Assembly (NCBI GenBank): GCA_036555585.1
Contig: DATBLE010000047.1
Location: 1 to 64,000 of the forward strand
Source: DATBLE01 sp036555585
GTDB lineage: Bacteria > Actinomycetota > Thermoleophilia > Gaiellales > Gaiellaceae
Direction: 5' to 3'
DNA length: 64,000 nt
Shown here: in pieces, positions 24,630 to 32,628 of the stretch
How positions within the stretch are numbered: the first letter of the stretch is position 1
Layout: each line of letters begins with the position of its first letter
Translations under genes and position numbers: made by a program
Notes under the pieces: model-generated
Database searches by the model: none
Told to the model about the DNA's origin: nothing
The model's input: only the letters and a program-made list of their open reading frames with translations

Positions 24630-26500
24630 TGCAGCGGACACTCGGGGCGGTGCTGGCCACGGCCGCCGTGGCTCTGCTCCTGCCGGCCCTCGCGCACGCC
24701 TACTACCTCCAGAACGCGGACGTCGAGGTCCGCGTCGCCCCGAACGGCGCGCTCCTCGTCACCGAGAAGATCACGATCGGCGGGGCGTACCACGGCGCCT
24801 ACCGCGACATCCCCCTGCGCAAGGGCGAGTCGGTCGACCGGATCGCCGTCTCCGAGGGCGACCGTCGCTACACGCGGGGCGGGAGCACCAAGCTCGGGAG
24901 CATCGACCGCTCCGACACGTTCGACTACGAGACCGGCGGCAGCCGCGTGCGGATCGTCTGGCACTTCCTGGCCTCGGGCGAGCCGCGCACCTACACGATC
25001 TCGTACCGGTTCACGGGGTTGACGGTCGCCTACGACGACGTCGCGGACGTGAACCTGAAGGTCTGGGGCCCGAGCTGGTCGGAGCCGCTGCCGAGCCTGA
25101 CCGCGACGACGACGCTGCCCCGTGCGGCGGCCCTGGGCCCGAGCTATCGGGTCTACGGCCATCCGGCCTGGGTGAAGGGCGTGGTCGCACGGACGCCGAA
25201 GGCGGCGACCCTGCGCGCCGTGGACGTGCCCGCGCACCAGTGGGTGGAGCTCCGCACCGTCTTCCCGCGCCGTCTGCTCAGCTCGACGGCAGGAGCCAGG
25301 GTGGTCGCCGGCAACGGCCTCGCCTCGATCGTGCAGGAGGAGGCCGACGCGCAGGCGAGCTACCAGCGCGACCGCGAGCGGCTCGACGACGCGAAGAACC
25401 ACCCCGGCCGGACGCTCCTCTACCTGCTCCTGCTCGGCGTCGGGCCGGCGCTGGCAGTGCTCGCCGCCGTCTGGCTGCTCTACGGGCGGGAGCACCGCAC
25501 CGGCTACGACCGCGAGTACGAGCAGGCCCCGCCCAGCGAAACCGAGCCTGCGCTCGTCCCGCCGCTCCTGCGCCAGAGCACGGACGTCGGCTCGCAGGAG
25601 TTCACCGCGACGCTCTTCGACCTGATCAGGCGAGGGCGCTTCACGTCGTCGCCGGTGAGCACGGAGAAGGCGATCTGGGGCGGGCTCAGGCACGAGACCG
25701 TCTCCGACCTGCTGGTCTCGCCGGGCGACGGCTCGGTCGCGCTGGCCGACTTCGAGGAGCCGGTCGCGGCGGTGATCGACTCGGTCGTGGACGCCGACGG
25801 CGAGCGGCTGAGCGAGTTCCGCGAGCAGATCGAGGCGCACCGGTCGTCCAACGCGAAGCGGTTCACGAGCTTCAAGTCGAAGGCGTCGTCGGCGATCGAC
25901 GCGAGGAAGTGGTACTCGGACGCCGGCGGCGGAGCGATCGGCCTGATGCTCGTCCTCTGCGTGGTCGCCGCCGTCGTCCTGCTCTGGGTCGGCATCGACG
26001 GCTGGCGGCCGGGAACCCCGCGCTGGAGCGACGTCGTGCTCGTCGCGCTCGGCGGCTGCGCGGTCGCGAACGCCGTGCTGCTCGTGCTCGCGCTCTCGCG
26101 CGTCCGTCTCTGGCGGCGGCGCACGCGGGCGGGGCAGACCGAGGCCGAGCGCTGGGACGCGTTCCGCCGCTACCTGACCGACTTCCCGAGGCTGAAGGAC
26201 GCGCCGCCGGCCACGCTCGAGCTCTGGGAGCGGTTCCTCGTCTACGGCATCGCCTTCGGGATCGCCGAGCGGGTGCTGCAGGGCGCGCAGCTGCACATGC
26301 CGCAGGAGCTGCACGACCGGAGCTCCATCTACTGGATCAGCCCCTCGGGCGACCTCGGCTCGGGCGCGACCTCGCTCGGGATCAGCGACCTCTCCGCCGG
26401 CTTCGGCTCGGCGCTGACCCCGCCGTCGTCGGGCTCGGGCGGCGGCTTCTCCGGCGGCGGAGGGGGCGGAGGCGGAGGGGGCGGAGGCGGCGCTTGGTAG
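24629..26500 (+). CDS. DUF2207-family membrane protein with glycine-rich tail
   Basis: 623 aa from a GTG that overlaps the lemA stop. It has a signal peptide (MQRTLGAVLATAAVALLLPALAHA), then the extracellular DUF2207 domain (VEVRVAPNGALLVTEKITI; YHGAYRDIPLRKG; SYRFTGLTVAYDD), one TM helix near residues 255-278, a cytoplasmic domain, two further TM helices near 435-495, and a C-terminal Gly-rich low-complexity tail (SGGGFSGGGG..AW). This is the YIPF/TPM-like partner usually encoded next to LemA; the function is unknown, probably envelope-related. Confidence 0.88.
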   Translation: MQRTLGAVLATAAVALLLPALAHAYYLQNADVEVRVAPNGALLVTEKITIGGAYHGAYRDIPLRKGESVDRIAVSEGDRRYTRGGSTKLGSIDRSDTFDYETGGSRVRIVWHFLASGEPRTYTISYRFTGLTVAYDDVADVNLKVWGPSWSEPLPSLTATTTLPRAAALGPSYRVYGHPAWVKGVVARTPKAATLRAVDVPAHQWVELRTVFPRRLLSSTAGARVVAGNGLASIVQEEADAQASYQRDRERLDDAKNHPGRTLLYLLLLGVGPALAVLAAVWLLYGREHRTGYDREYEQAPPSETEPALVPPLLRQSTDVGSQEFTATLFDLIRRGRFTSSPVSTEKAIWGGLRHETVSDLLVSPGDGSVALADFEEPVAAVIDSVVDADGERLSEFREQIEAHRSSNAKRFTSFKSKASSAIDARKWYSDAGGGAIGLMLVLCVVAAVVLLWVGIDGWRPGTPRWSDVVLVALGGCAVANAVLLVLALSRVRLWRRRTRAGQTEAERWDAFRRYLTDFPRLKDAPPATLELWERFLVYGIAFGIAERVLQGAQLHMPQELHDRSSIYWISPSGDLGSGATSLGISDLSAGFGSALTPPSSGSGGGFSGGGGGGGGGGGGGAW

Positions 26501-26604
26501 GGGCCTTCGCCGCCGCGCCCGACCTGTGCGGGCGCGGCACGTGACCGCCCTGGGTTCCTTCGGGTGCGCGACGCGAGCGCAGCGAGCGAGCACAGGAGAG
26601 GGCC

Positions 26605-26631
26605 CGCGGGAGAACCATGGGTTCTCCCGCG
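26605..26631. repeat. Perfect palindrome (class C) between convergent genes, terminator-like
   Basis: Arms CGCGGGAGAACC and GGTTCTCCCGCG, 12 bp each, around ATG. It ends directly at the stop codon of the cupin gene and lies 104 bp after the DUF2207 stop. Just upstream is a GCGACGCGAGCGCAGCGAGC-type low-complexity run also present in variant form near 29500. It may act as a bidirectional terminator, although no T-run follows. Confidence 0.75.
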
Positions 26632-26994
26632 CTAAGCCCAGCCCATGTCCTTGTAGCCCGAGGTCGTCGGCGCCGAGACGATCAGGAGCGTCACCGGGTG
26701 CTCCTGGTCGTTGCGCACTGTCCGGGTGAGCGCGGGCGCGACCCGGACGAACGTCCCCGCCGGCGCGGGGTGGTCCTCGCCGTCGATCACCATCACCGCG
26801 CTGCCCTGGAGCACGACGAAGACCTCCTCCTGGTCGCGCTCGGTCTCGTCGTGCTCCGGGATCGAGTAGCCCTGCTCGATCTCGACCACGTTGAGGCCGA
26901 ACGACTCGACCCCGAGCCCGCGGCGGACGAGCTGCCAGCGCCCGTTGCGCTCGAACTCGCCCAGCCGCCCGATGGTGAACCCGTCCGCTGCCAT
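26632..26994 (-). CDS. Cupin-domain protein
   Basis: 120-aa single cupin. Motif 1 is around YSIPEHDETERDQEEVFVVLQG (His, Glu residues of the metal site) and motif 2 around GTFVRVAPALTRTVRN. Motif 2 lacks the usual His, which casts some doubt on metal-dependent catalysis. It may be a small-molecule-binding or isomerase-type cupin. It follows the ABC importer's binding-protein gene on the same strand, separated by a class A hairpin. Confidence 0.8.
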   Translation of the reverse strand: MAADGFTIGRLGEFERNGRWQLVRRGLGVESFGLNVVEIEQGYSIPEHDETERDQEEVFVVLQGSAVMVIDGEDHPAPAGTFVRVAPALTRTVRNDQEHPVTLLIVSAPTTSGYKDMGWA

Positions 26995-27013
26995 GACGCG
27001 GAGCGTAAAGGCC

Positions 27014-27044
27014 AGGGACAGGCACCGTAAAGGTGCCTGTCCCT
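27014..27044 (-). repeat. Perfect hairpin (class A) between binding-protein and cupin genes
   Basis: Arms AGGGACAGGCACC and GGTGCCTGTCCCT, 13 bp each, separated by GTAAA. It sits 16 nt after the stop of the substrate-binding-protein gene and 19 nt before the cupin start, both on the minus strand. The outer GGGACAG/CTGTCCC stem is shared with elements at 23929, 38268 and 43077; the inner arms differ but still pair. Confidence 0.85.
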
Positions 27045-27060
27045 TCGGAGCGGCCGCGGA

Positions 27061-27972
27061 CTACGCGAGCCCGTTGGCCTGCAGAAACGCCTTCGCGACT
27101 GCCGCGGGCGTCTTCTTGTCGACCGCGACCGCCTTGTTCATCGCGATCATCGCCTGGTTCGTCAGCTTCGCGCTGACCGCGTTGACCGCGTTCGAGAACT
27201 TGGCGCCGTAGGCCGAGACGACCTTCTTCGAGACCACGGGCGCCACGTTCTGGAACCCGTAGATGTGCTTGTCGTCGACCAGCGCCGTGTACTTCGGGTT
27301 CGCCAGCGCCGGCTCGGTGGTGAAGACGTCGCCGCCGGTGACCTTGCCCGAGTCGATCAGCTTGGTGACGGGGATCGTCCCCAGCTGGACGAACTTGATG
27401 TTCTTCAGCCCGTAGATCTGCTTGAGCCCGAGCAGGCAGGTGATGCGCTTGTCGCACTCGGGATAGCCGCCGTACGACAGGTTCGGCACCTTCTTCAGGT
27501 CGGAGATCTTCTTCAGGCCGTACTTCTTGGCCGTCTTCGTCAGGACGGTGAACGAGTCCGCGTCGAAGAACGGCGTCTGCCTGAGCATGGTGTAGCCGCG
27601 CTTCTCCTCGAACGCCTTCGCCGCCGCGTACGTCGCCGCGGCCGTCCTCAACGGCTTCTTCACGTGGGCGATGTTGAGGGCGAGGACGCCCGTGTACTCC
27701 GGATAGAAGTTGATCTTCCCGCTGGTCAGCGCCGTGTCGATCAGCTCGGAGCTGCCGATGTTCTCTTTGTAGCCGACCTTGAAGCCCTTGGCCTCGAGCG
27801 CCTGCTTGTAGAGCTGGCCGAGGACGAACGCCTCGGTGAAGTTCTTCGTGCCGACCGTGATCGTCGGTGTCGCGGTCGTCTGCGCGAACGCCTGCCCGCC
27901 TAAGACGATCGGGATCGCCAACGCCAGGGCGAAGGCGGCCTTGACGGCGCGCCGTGCGTGCTTGCGGACCAC
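27061..27972 (-). CDS. Glycine-betaine/choline-type ABC transporter substrate-binding protein
   Basis: 303 aa from a GTG preceded by AAAGGAG. It has a Sec signal peptide ending near GGQAFA; there is no lipobox cysteine, so it may be shed or held otherwise. The mature domain starts ITVGTKNFTEAFVLGQLYKQALEAKG, typical of OpuBC/OpuCC/ProX-type quaternary-amine binding proteins, followed by INFYPEYTGVLAL. It is the last gene of the importer operon. Confidence 0.9.
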   Translation of the reverse strand: MVRKHARRAVKAAFALALAIPIVLGGQAFAQTTATPTITVGTKNFTEAFVLGQLYKQALEAKGFKVGYKENIGSSELIDTALTSGKINFYPEYTGVLALNIAHVKKPLRTAAATYAAAKAFEEKRGYTMLRQTPFFDADSFTVLTKTAKKYGLKKISDLKKVPNLSYGGYPECDKRITCLLGLKQIYGLKNIKFVQLGTIPVTKLIDSGKVTGGDVFTTEPALANPKYTALVDDKHIYGFQNVAPVVSKKVVSAYGAKFSNAVNAVSAKLTNQAMIAMNKAVAVDKKTPAAVAKAFLQANGLA

Positions 27973-28037
27973 TGCTGGCTCCTTTCTGGAGTGAGGACCC
28001 GGGGCACCCTACGCGACCCGGTGGTGGTTCCAGGGCA

Positions 28038-28715
28038 CTAGTCCGCCGAAACGTGCCGACGTGTCAAAAGCTTCCGGAGCAGCGCCAGGACGAGAGCGGC
28101 GCCGAAGGCGAGCAACGACACGACGAGCGAGGCGCCGACGACGCCCGAGAGGTGGTACGTGGCCTGGTTGACGATCACGTCACCGAGCCCGCCGCCGCCG
28201 GCCACGGCGGCGATCGTCGCCGTGGCGATGATGAAGACGGCCGCGATCCGGATCCCCGCGACGATCAGCGGCAGCGCGAGCGGGAGCTCGATGCGGAGCA
28301 GGATGTCGCGGCCGCTCATCCCCATCCCGCGGGCCGCCTCGACGACGTTGCGGTCGACACCCTCGATCCCGAAGTAGGCGTTCGTCAGGATCGGCGGCAC
28401 GCCCAGGACGACGAGCGCGGCCATGTTGTTCAGGAAGAAATGGCCCGACACGAAGAGCGCGAAGGCGATCAGGACGAGGCTCGGGAGCGCGCGGCCGAGG
28501 TTCGACACGCTGATCGCGACGAAGGAGCCCCGGCCCAGGTGGCCGAGCACGACGCCGAGCGGCAAGGCGAGCAGCAGGGCGATGCCGATGGCGGCGCCCG
28601 ACAGCTCCATGTGCTGCACCGACTTGTGCCAGAGCAGCCCCGGGTTGTCGGCGATGAACCTGACCGCGTCGGGGAACGTGCCCCAGCTGAAGGAGTCGGC
28701 AACGAGGCGGATCAC
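28038..28715 (-). CDS. ABC transporter permease (OpuC/ProW type)
   Basis: 225 aa from a GTG overlapping the upstream permease stop by 4 nt; a longer open frame is rejected. It has about six TM helices. The EAA-loop is VVEAARGMGMSGRDILLRIELPLALPLIVAG, and GRALPSLVLIAFAL precedes it. It is the second of two similar permeases, as in OpuC (B and D subunits) importers for betaine, choline or carnitine. Confidence 0.9.
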   Translation of the reverse strand: MIRLVADSFSWGTFPDAVRFIADNPGLLWHKSVQHMELSGAAIGIALLLALPLGVVLGHLGRGSFVAISVSNLGRALPSLVLIAFALFVSGHFFLNNMAALVVLGVPPILTNAYFGIEGVDRNVVEAARGMGMSGRDILLRIELPLALPLIVAGIRIAAVFIIATATIAAVAGGGGLGDVIVNQATYHLSGVVGASLVVSLLAFGAALVLALLRKLLTRRHVSAD

Positions 28716-29431
28716 GCGTTCCTCCAGGGTGTGAGCGCCCGGCCGAGAAGGACGAGCAGGCCGTCCGCCGCCAGTGCGAGGAGGATCGCGAGCCCGCCGG
28801 CGGCGATGATCTCGGTCTTGAAGACGTCCTGGCCGATCGCGATGAAGATCGGCCGGCCCAGGCCCTCCGGGATGACGAACGCGGCGACGGTGGCGATCGA
28901 GATCGTCGACACGGTCGCGATCCGGACGCCGGCCATGATCGACGGCACGGCGAGCGGCAGCTCCACGCGGACGAGCGACTGCAGGCGCGTCAGGCCCATG
29001 CCGCGCGCCGCCTCCCGCACCTCGACGGGCACGCCGCGCAGCCCCTCGAGGATGTTCCGGTACAGGATCAGCAGCGTGTAGCTGACGAGCGCGACCTCGA
29101 CCGTGGTCACCGTCAGGCCCGTGAGCGGGACGAGCAGCTGGAAGAGCGCAAGGCTCGGGATCGTGTAGAGGAAGTCGGAGAGGAGGCCGATCGGCTGGTC
29201 CGCGCGCCGATACCGGTAGGCGACCAGTGCGGCCGCGAACGCGAGCACGAACCCGATCGCCACCGCGATCGCCGCCAGCTTGATGTGCTGGAGGAGCGCG
29301 GGCTGCAGCGTGTCCGACCAGTGGTCCGCGACCCAGCCGGTGCAAAAGGCGTGGTTCTCGGTCTCGCACTTGGAACCCGCGCCGAAGTTCGGGATCACGG
29401 GTTGCTGGGCAAGGATGCCGAAGCCGCTCAC
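28712..29431 (-). CDS. ABC transporter permease (OpuC/ProW type)
   Basis: 239 aa from a GTG with a GAGGAAAG ribosome site. The EAA-loop is VREAARGMGLTRLQSLVRVELPLAVPSIMAG. An N-terminal extracytoplasmic segment of about 45 residues holds two cysteines (CETENHAFC) that could form a disulfide. Coupled by GTGA to the second permease. Unlike the rest of the operon it is separated from the ATPase gene by 183 bp of repeat sequence. Confidence 0.9.
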   Translation of the reverse strand: MSGFGILAQQPVIPNFGAGSKCETENHAFCTGWVADHWSDTLQPALLQHIKLAAIAVAIGFVLAFAAALVAYRYRRADQPIGLLSDFLYTIPSLALFQLLVPLTGLTVTTVEVALVSYTLLILYRNILEGLRGVPVEVREAARGMGLTRLQSLVRVELPLAVPSIMAGVRIATVSTISIATVAAFVIPEGLGRPIFIAIGQDVFKTEIIAAGGLAILLALAADGLLVLLGRALTPWRNA

Positions 29432-29614
29432 TCGCTTTCCTCGGGCCCGAAGGCTTTCGTCGTCGCGGCTGACCTGGCGGGCGCGGCACCGGCACGCTTG
29501 CCGTGAGGAGCTACGCGAACGCCGCCGGCGAAGCCGGGGGCGCAGCTCGGAAGGGGGCTCGCGGGGGAAACCAGCTGTTTCCCCCGCGGAATTACCGTGC
29601 CTGGCACCGTTAGC
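29432..29614. repeat. Repeat-rich spacer inside the ABC operon (class C and class B palindromes)
   Basis: It contains a class C palindrome with arms CGCGGGGGAAA (29560-29570) and TTTCCCCCGCG (29578-29588), loop CCAGCTG. It also contains a class B unit, ACCGTGCC-T-GGCACCGT (29594-29610), imperfect by one position, which ends just before the ATPase stop codon. The part at 29490-29555 is GC-rich low-complexity sequence resembling that at 26560-26600. No gene is seen. Confidence 0.7.
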
Positions 29615-30589
29615 TCAGAGCTCCGAAAGGACACGGCCGACGCGGGCGACGGAGAGCAGGCCGATCGGGGTGCCGTCGGCGTCGACGACGACGAGCGGAT
29701 CGGCGCCTTCGGACATCATCAGCGACAGGGCGTCGCGGAGCGTGGTCGAGCCCGGCGCCTGCGGCGCGTCGGCGGGCGGCGCGCCGTTCAGCGGCTCGAG
29801 CTCGATCTCCTCCAGGCGCCGCAGTGCCAGCCGTTTCAGGCCGCGGTCAGCCCCGACGAAGCGCTCGACGAACTCGTCGGCCGGGTGGGCGAGGATGCGG
29901 TCGGGCGTGTCGTACTGGGCCAGGTGCCCGCCCTCCCGGAGGATGGCGATCCGGTCGCCGAGCTTGATCGCCTCGTCGATGTCGTGGGTGACGAAGATCA
30001 CCGTCTTCCGCACCTCCTCGTGCAGGCGCAGGAACTCGAGCTGGAGCCGGTCACGGGTGATGGGGTCGAGCGCGCCGAACGGCTCGTCCATCAGCATCAG
30101 CGGCGGGTCGACCGCCAGGGCACGGGCGAGCCCGACGCGCTGGCGCTGCCCGCCGGACAGCTGCGCCGGATAGCGGCCGGCGTACTCCTGCTCGAGCCCG
30201 ACCAGGTCGAGCAGCTCGGCGGTCCGTTCGCGGATGCGCTGCTTCGGCCAGCCCAGCAGCCGCGGCACGGTGGCGATGTTCTCGGCGATGGTCATGTGCG
30301 GGAACAGGCCGACCTGCTGGATCACGTAGCCGATGCGGCGCCGCAGCTCGACGACGTCGTGGTCGCGGATCGAGGTGCCGTCGATCGTGATGTCGCCTTC
30401 GTCGAGCTCGATCAGCCGGTTCACGAGCTTCATCGCGGTGGTCTTGCCGGCGCCGGAGGGCCCGACGAGCACGCAGATCTCGCCGGCGGGAATCGTCAGC
30501 GACAGGTTCTCCACGGCGGCCTGGTCACGGCCCGCGTAGCGCTTCGTCACCCGGTCGAAGACGATCTCGGCGGCCGCGGACGCGCTCAT
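29615..30589 (-). CDS. Quaternary-amine ABC transporter ATP-binding protein with CBS domain
   Basis: 324 aa. ABC domain: Walker A VGPSGAGKTTAM, Q-loop YVIQQVGLFPHM, signature LSGGQRQRVGLARAL, Walker B LMLMDEPFGALD, His-switch VFVTHDID-like (VIFVTHDIDEAIK). The C-terminus carries one recognisable CBS motif (DPLVVVDADGTPIGLLSVARVG), where OpuA/OpuC proteins often have a pair that senses ionic strength. First gene of the importer operon (ATPase, permease, permease, binding protein). Confidence 0.92.
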   Translation of the reverse strand: MSASAAAEIVFDRVTKRYAGRDQAAVENLSLTIPAGEICVLVGPSGAGKTTAMKLVNRLIELDEGDITIDGTSIRDHDVVELRRRIGYVIQQVGLFPHMTIAENIATVPRLLGWPKQRIRERTAELLDLVGLEQEYAGRYPAQLSGGQRQRVGLARALAVDPPLMLMDEPFGALDPITRDRLQLEFLRLHEEVRKTVIFVTHDIDEAIKLGDRIAILREGGHLAQYDTPDRILAHPADEFVERFVGADRGLKRLALRRLEEIELEPLNGAPPADAPQAPGSTTLRDALSLMMSEGADPLVVVDADGTPIGLLSVARVGRVLSEL

Positions 30590-30871
30590 CGGGGGAGCCT
30601 AGACCCCGCAGGAAGGTCGGGCGAGCAGCTTTTCGAGGCGTTTCGGCGTCGTAGTCGGCGTGCGGAGGGCGATCATGCCGGCAGCGGCCGTGCTGGCGAT
30701 CGCGGGCTCGCAGGCGGGCCCGGCGGAGCCCGGCGCGCAGCCGGTCGTCGTCGCCGTGGCCGCGGCGCTCAGGCGCGGGTGTCGGCCCGACGCATCCCTC
30801 GACCTCGGCTGGCACTGCGTGCTGGACGCGGACGGGCCGTCTTCGCGAAGATCAGGTCGTAAGCTCCCTCC
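30590..30871. other. 282-bp divergent spacer; no supported gene
   Basis: It lies between the divergent starts of the ABC ATPase and the disulfide oxidoreductase, so promoters for both should lie here. Open frames exist on both strands but read as Arg/Ala/Thr-rich low-complexity sequence with no recognisable domain or ribosome site. A plus-strand frame has a hydrophobic Ala-rich start (MPAAAVLAIAGSQAG) but no credible continuation. Confidence 0.4.
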
Positions 30872-32209
30872 ATGCCGGGCGTGGTCGTTCTGGGCGGAGG
30901 CTCGACAGGCGAGCACTTCTGCGGTGCGCTGCGCCGGCTCGACCCGGAGGTCGAGATCACCCTGGTCGAGACCGCGCTTGTCGGCGGCGAATGCTCGTAC
31001 TTCGCCTGCATGCCGTCGAAGACCCTCCTCCGCGCGCCCGAGCTCCGGCACGCCGCTTCGCGCGCACCCGGCGTCGCGACCGGCACGCTCGACACCGAGG
31101 CGATCTTCGCGTGGCGCGACTGGCAGGTCTCCGACTGGGACGACGCCGGCCAGGTGGACTGGCTCGACGGGCAGAAGGTCAGGCTCGTCCGCGGCAAGGC
31201 GCGGGTCGCCCGTCCCGGCGTGGTCGAGGCGGGCGGCGAGGAGCTCGAGTACGACCGCCTGGTCGTCGCGACCGGCTCCTCGCCGGTCTCGCCGCCGGTC
31301 GAGGGGCTCGACGGCGTCGAGGCGTGGACGACGAAGGAGGCGACGTCCTCGCACGAGGTGCCGGCGAGCCTGATCGTGCTGGGCGGCGGCGTCGCCGGCT
31401 GCGAGCTGGCGCAGCTCTACCGCAGGCTCGGTTCGGAGGTGACGATCGTCCAGCGCGGCGAGCGCCTGCTGCCGCGGGTCGATCGCGACGCAGCCGCGCT
31501 GCTGCAGACGGCGTTCGAGGAGGAAGGGATCCGCGTCGTCCTCGGATCGCAGACGCGATCCGTCAGCGGTGTCAGGCTCGAGCCTGACACCGCCGTCCGC
31601 CTGGAGCTCGCCGACGGCAGCGAGCTGACCGCCCAGCAGCTGCTCGTCTCCACCGGACGCAGGCCCAACGTCCACGACCTCGGCCTCGAGCAGCTCGGCG
31701 TCGAGCTCTCGAGGCGCGGGATCGAGGTGGACGACGGCCTGCGGGCCGCCGCGAACGTCTGGGCGATCGGCGACTGCACGGGCGTCGCGCTGTTCACGCA
31801 CGTCGGCAAGTACCAGGCCCGGATCGCGGCGCGGACGGTCGCCGGCGGCACGGCGAAGGCAGACTACCGGGCGATTCCGGCGGTCGCCTTCACCGATCCG
31901 CAGGTGGCCATGGTCGGCGACACCGAGCGCGACGGCCTCGTCACCGCCCGCTGGGAGATGACCGCGACGCCGCGCGCCTCCACCTACGAGAAGCCTCGGC
32001 GGCCGGGCTTCGTCAAGATCGCCGCCGACCCGGAGCGCGGCGTCGTGGTCGGCGCGGTCGCGATCGGGCCGGAGGCGGGCGAGTGGTGCCAGCAGCTCAC
32101 GCTCGCGATTCGTGCCGAGGTTCCGGTGGACGTCCTCCGCGACGTGATCCAGCCCTACCCGACGTTCTCCGAAGCGGTGTTCTTCGCCCTCCAGGACCTG
32201 CCGCTGTGA
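30872..32209 (+). CDS. Pyridine-nucleotide disulfide oxidoreductase (LPD/MerA-like, incomplete active site)
   Basis: 445 aa FAD flavoprotein. FAD motif VVVLGGGSTGEHF; redox pair Cys40/Cys45 in GGECSYFACMPSK; NAD motif IVLGGGVAGCELAQLY; second FAD motif VWAIGDCTG. The C-terminal catalytic dyad region reads IQPYPTFSEAVFFAL: the Glu is kept but the usual His before Pro is Tyr, so it is probably not a lipoamide dehydrogenase. Mycothione, mercuric or other disulfide reduction is possible. The coding sequence carries a perfect palindrome at 31567. GTGA overlap with the next gene. Confidence 0.85.
   Translation: MPGVVVLGGGSTGEHFCGALRRLDPEVEITLVETALVGGECSYFACMPSKTLLRAPELRHAASRAPGVATGTLDTEAIFAWRDWQVSDWDDAGQVDWLDGQKVRLVRGKARVARPGVVEAGGEELEYDRLVVATGSSPVSPPVEGLDGVEAWTTKEATSSHEVPASLIVLGGGVAGCELAQLYRRLGSEVTIVQRGERLLPRVDRDAAALLQTAFEEEGIRVVLGSQTRSVSGVRLEPDTAVRLELADGSELTAQQLLVSTGRRPNVHDLGLEQLGVELSRRGIEVDDGLRAAANVWAIGDCTGVALFTHVGKYQARIAARTVAGGTAKADYRAIPAVAFTDPQVAMVGDTERDGLVTARWEMTATPRASTYEKPRRPGFVKIAADPERGVVVGAVAIGPEAGEWCQQLTLAIRAEVPVDVLRDVIQPYPTFSEAVFFALQDLPL
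31567..31592. repeat. Perfect 26-bp palindrome inside the oxidoreductase gene
   Basis: Arms CGGTGTCAGGCTC and GAGCCTGACACCG with no spacer. Read in frame it encodes the segment SGVRLEPDTA, located between two beta strands of the NAD domain (LGSQTRSV and AVRLELADG). The segment looks like an in-frame insertion in a loop. Confidence 0.85.
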
Positions 32210-32628
32210 TCGAGCGCATCGTCGTCGCCTCCGACCGGTCCGAGACCGCGTCGCGCGCGGTCGCCTGGGCGGCGGAGATGGCGCGGCGCTACGAGGCCCG
32301 GCTGACGATCGTGCAGGCGTTCGTCCCCGGCCCGCCGCCCGAGGGCGCCGAGACCGAGCTGGCCGTCTACGCCGAGCAGACCGCCGGCCCGGGCACGGGC
32401 GTCAGGGTGACGGCGGCCGACGACCCCGCAACCGCGATCGTCGCCGCCGCCGAGGCCGAGCAGGCGGACGTGCTCGTGGTCGGGAACATCGGCATGAGCG
32501 GCCGGAAGGAGTTCCTGCTCGGCAACGTCCCCAACCGCGTGTCGCACAACGCCGGCTGTACGGTCGTGATCGTGAACACCGCGGGCGATCCGAAGCAGAA
32601 GCGCCGGCGGCCCTGGAGCCGCTCGTGA
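32206..32628 (+). CDS. Universal stress protein (UspA family)
   Basis: 140 aa from a GTG overlapping the oxidoreductase stop. The Usp fold is clear: IERIVVASDRSETASRAVAWAAEMARRY at the start, ADVLVVGNIGMSGRKEFLLGN, then VPNRVSHNAGCTVVIVN. The phosphate loop is GMSGRKEFLLGN, with Asn where Ser/Thr is usual. It is coupled by GTGA overlaps on both sides, suggesting it works with the flanking oxidoreductase and UbiB-like kinase. Confidence 0.88.
   Translation: MIERIVVASDRSETASRAVAWAAEMARRYEARLTIVQAFVPGPPPEGAETELAVYAEQTAGPGTGVRVTAADDPATAIVAAAEAEQADVLVVGNIGMSGRKEFLLGNVPNRVSHNAGCTVVIVNTAGDPKQKRRRPWSRS

Noticed and set aside
19677..24641. A 1654-codon minus-strand frame from pheT through pheS to lemA
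   Set aside because: Only the first part (to 21959) is PheT; the rest is antisense or out of phase to pheS, the methyltransferase and lemA.
30590..30871. Ala/Arg-rich frames on both strands as genes
   Set aside because: No ribosome site, domain or sensible composition; probably promoter region between divergent genes.
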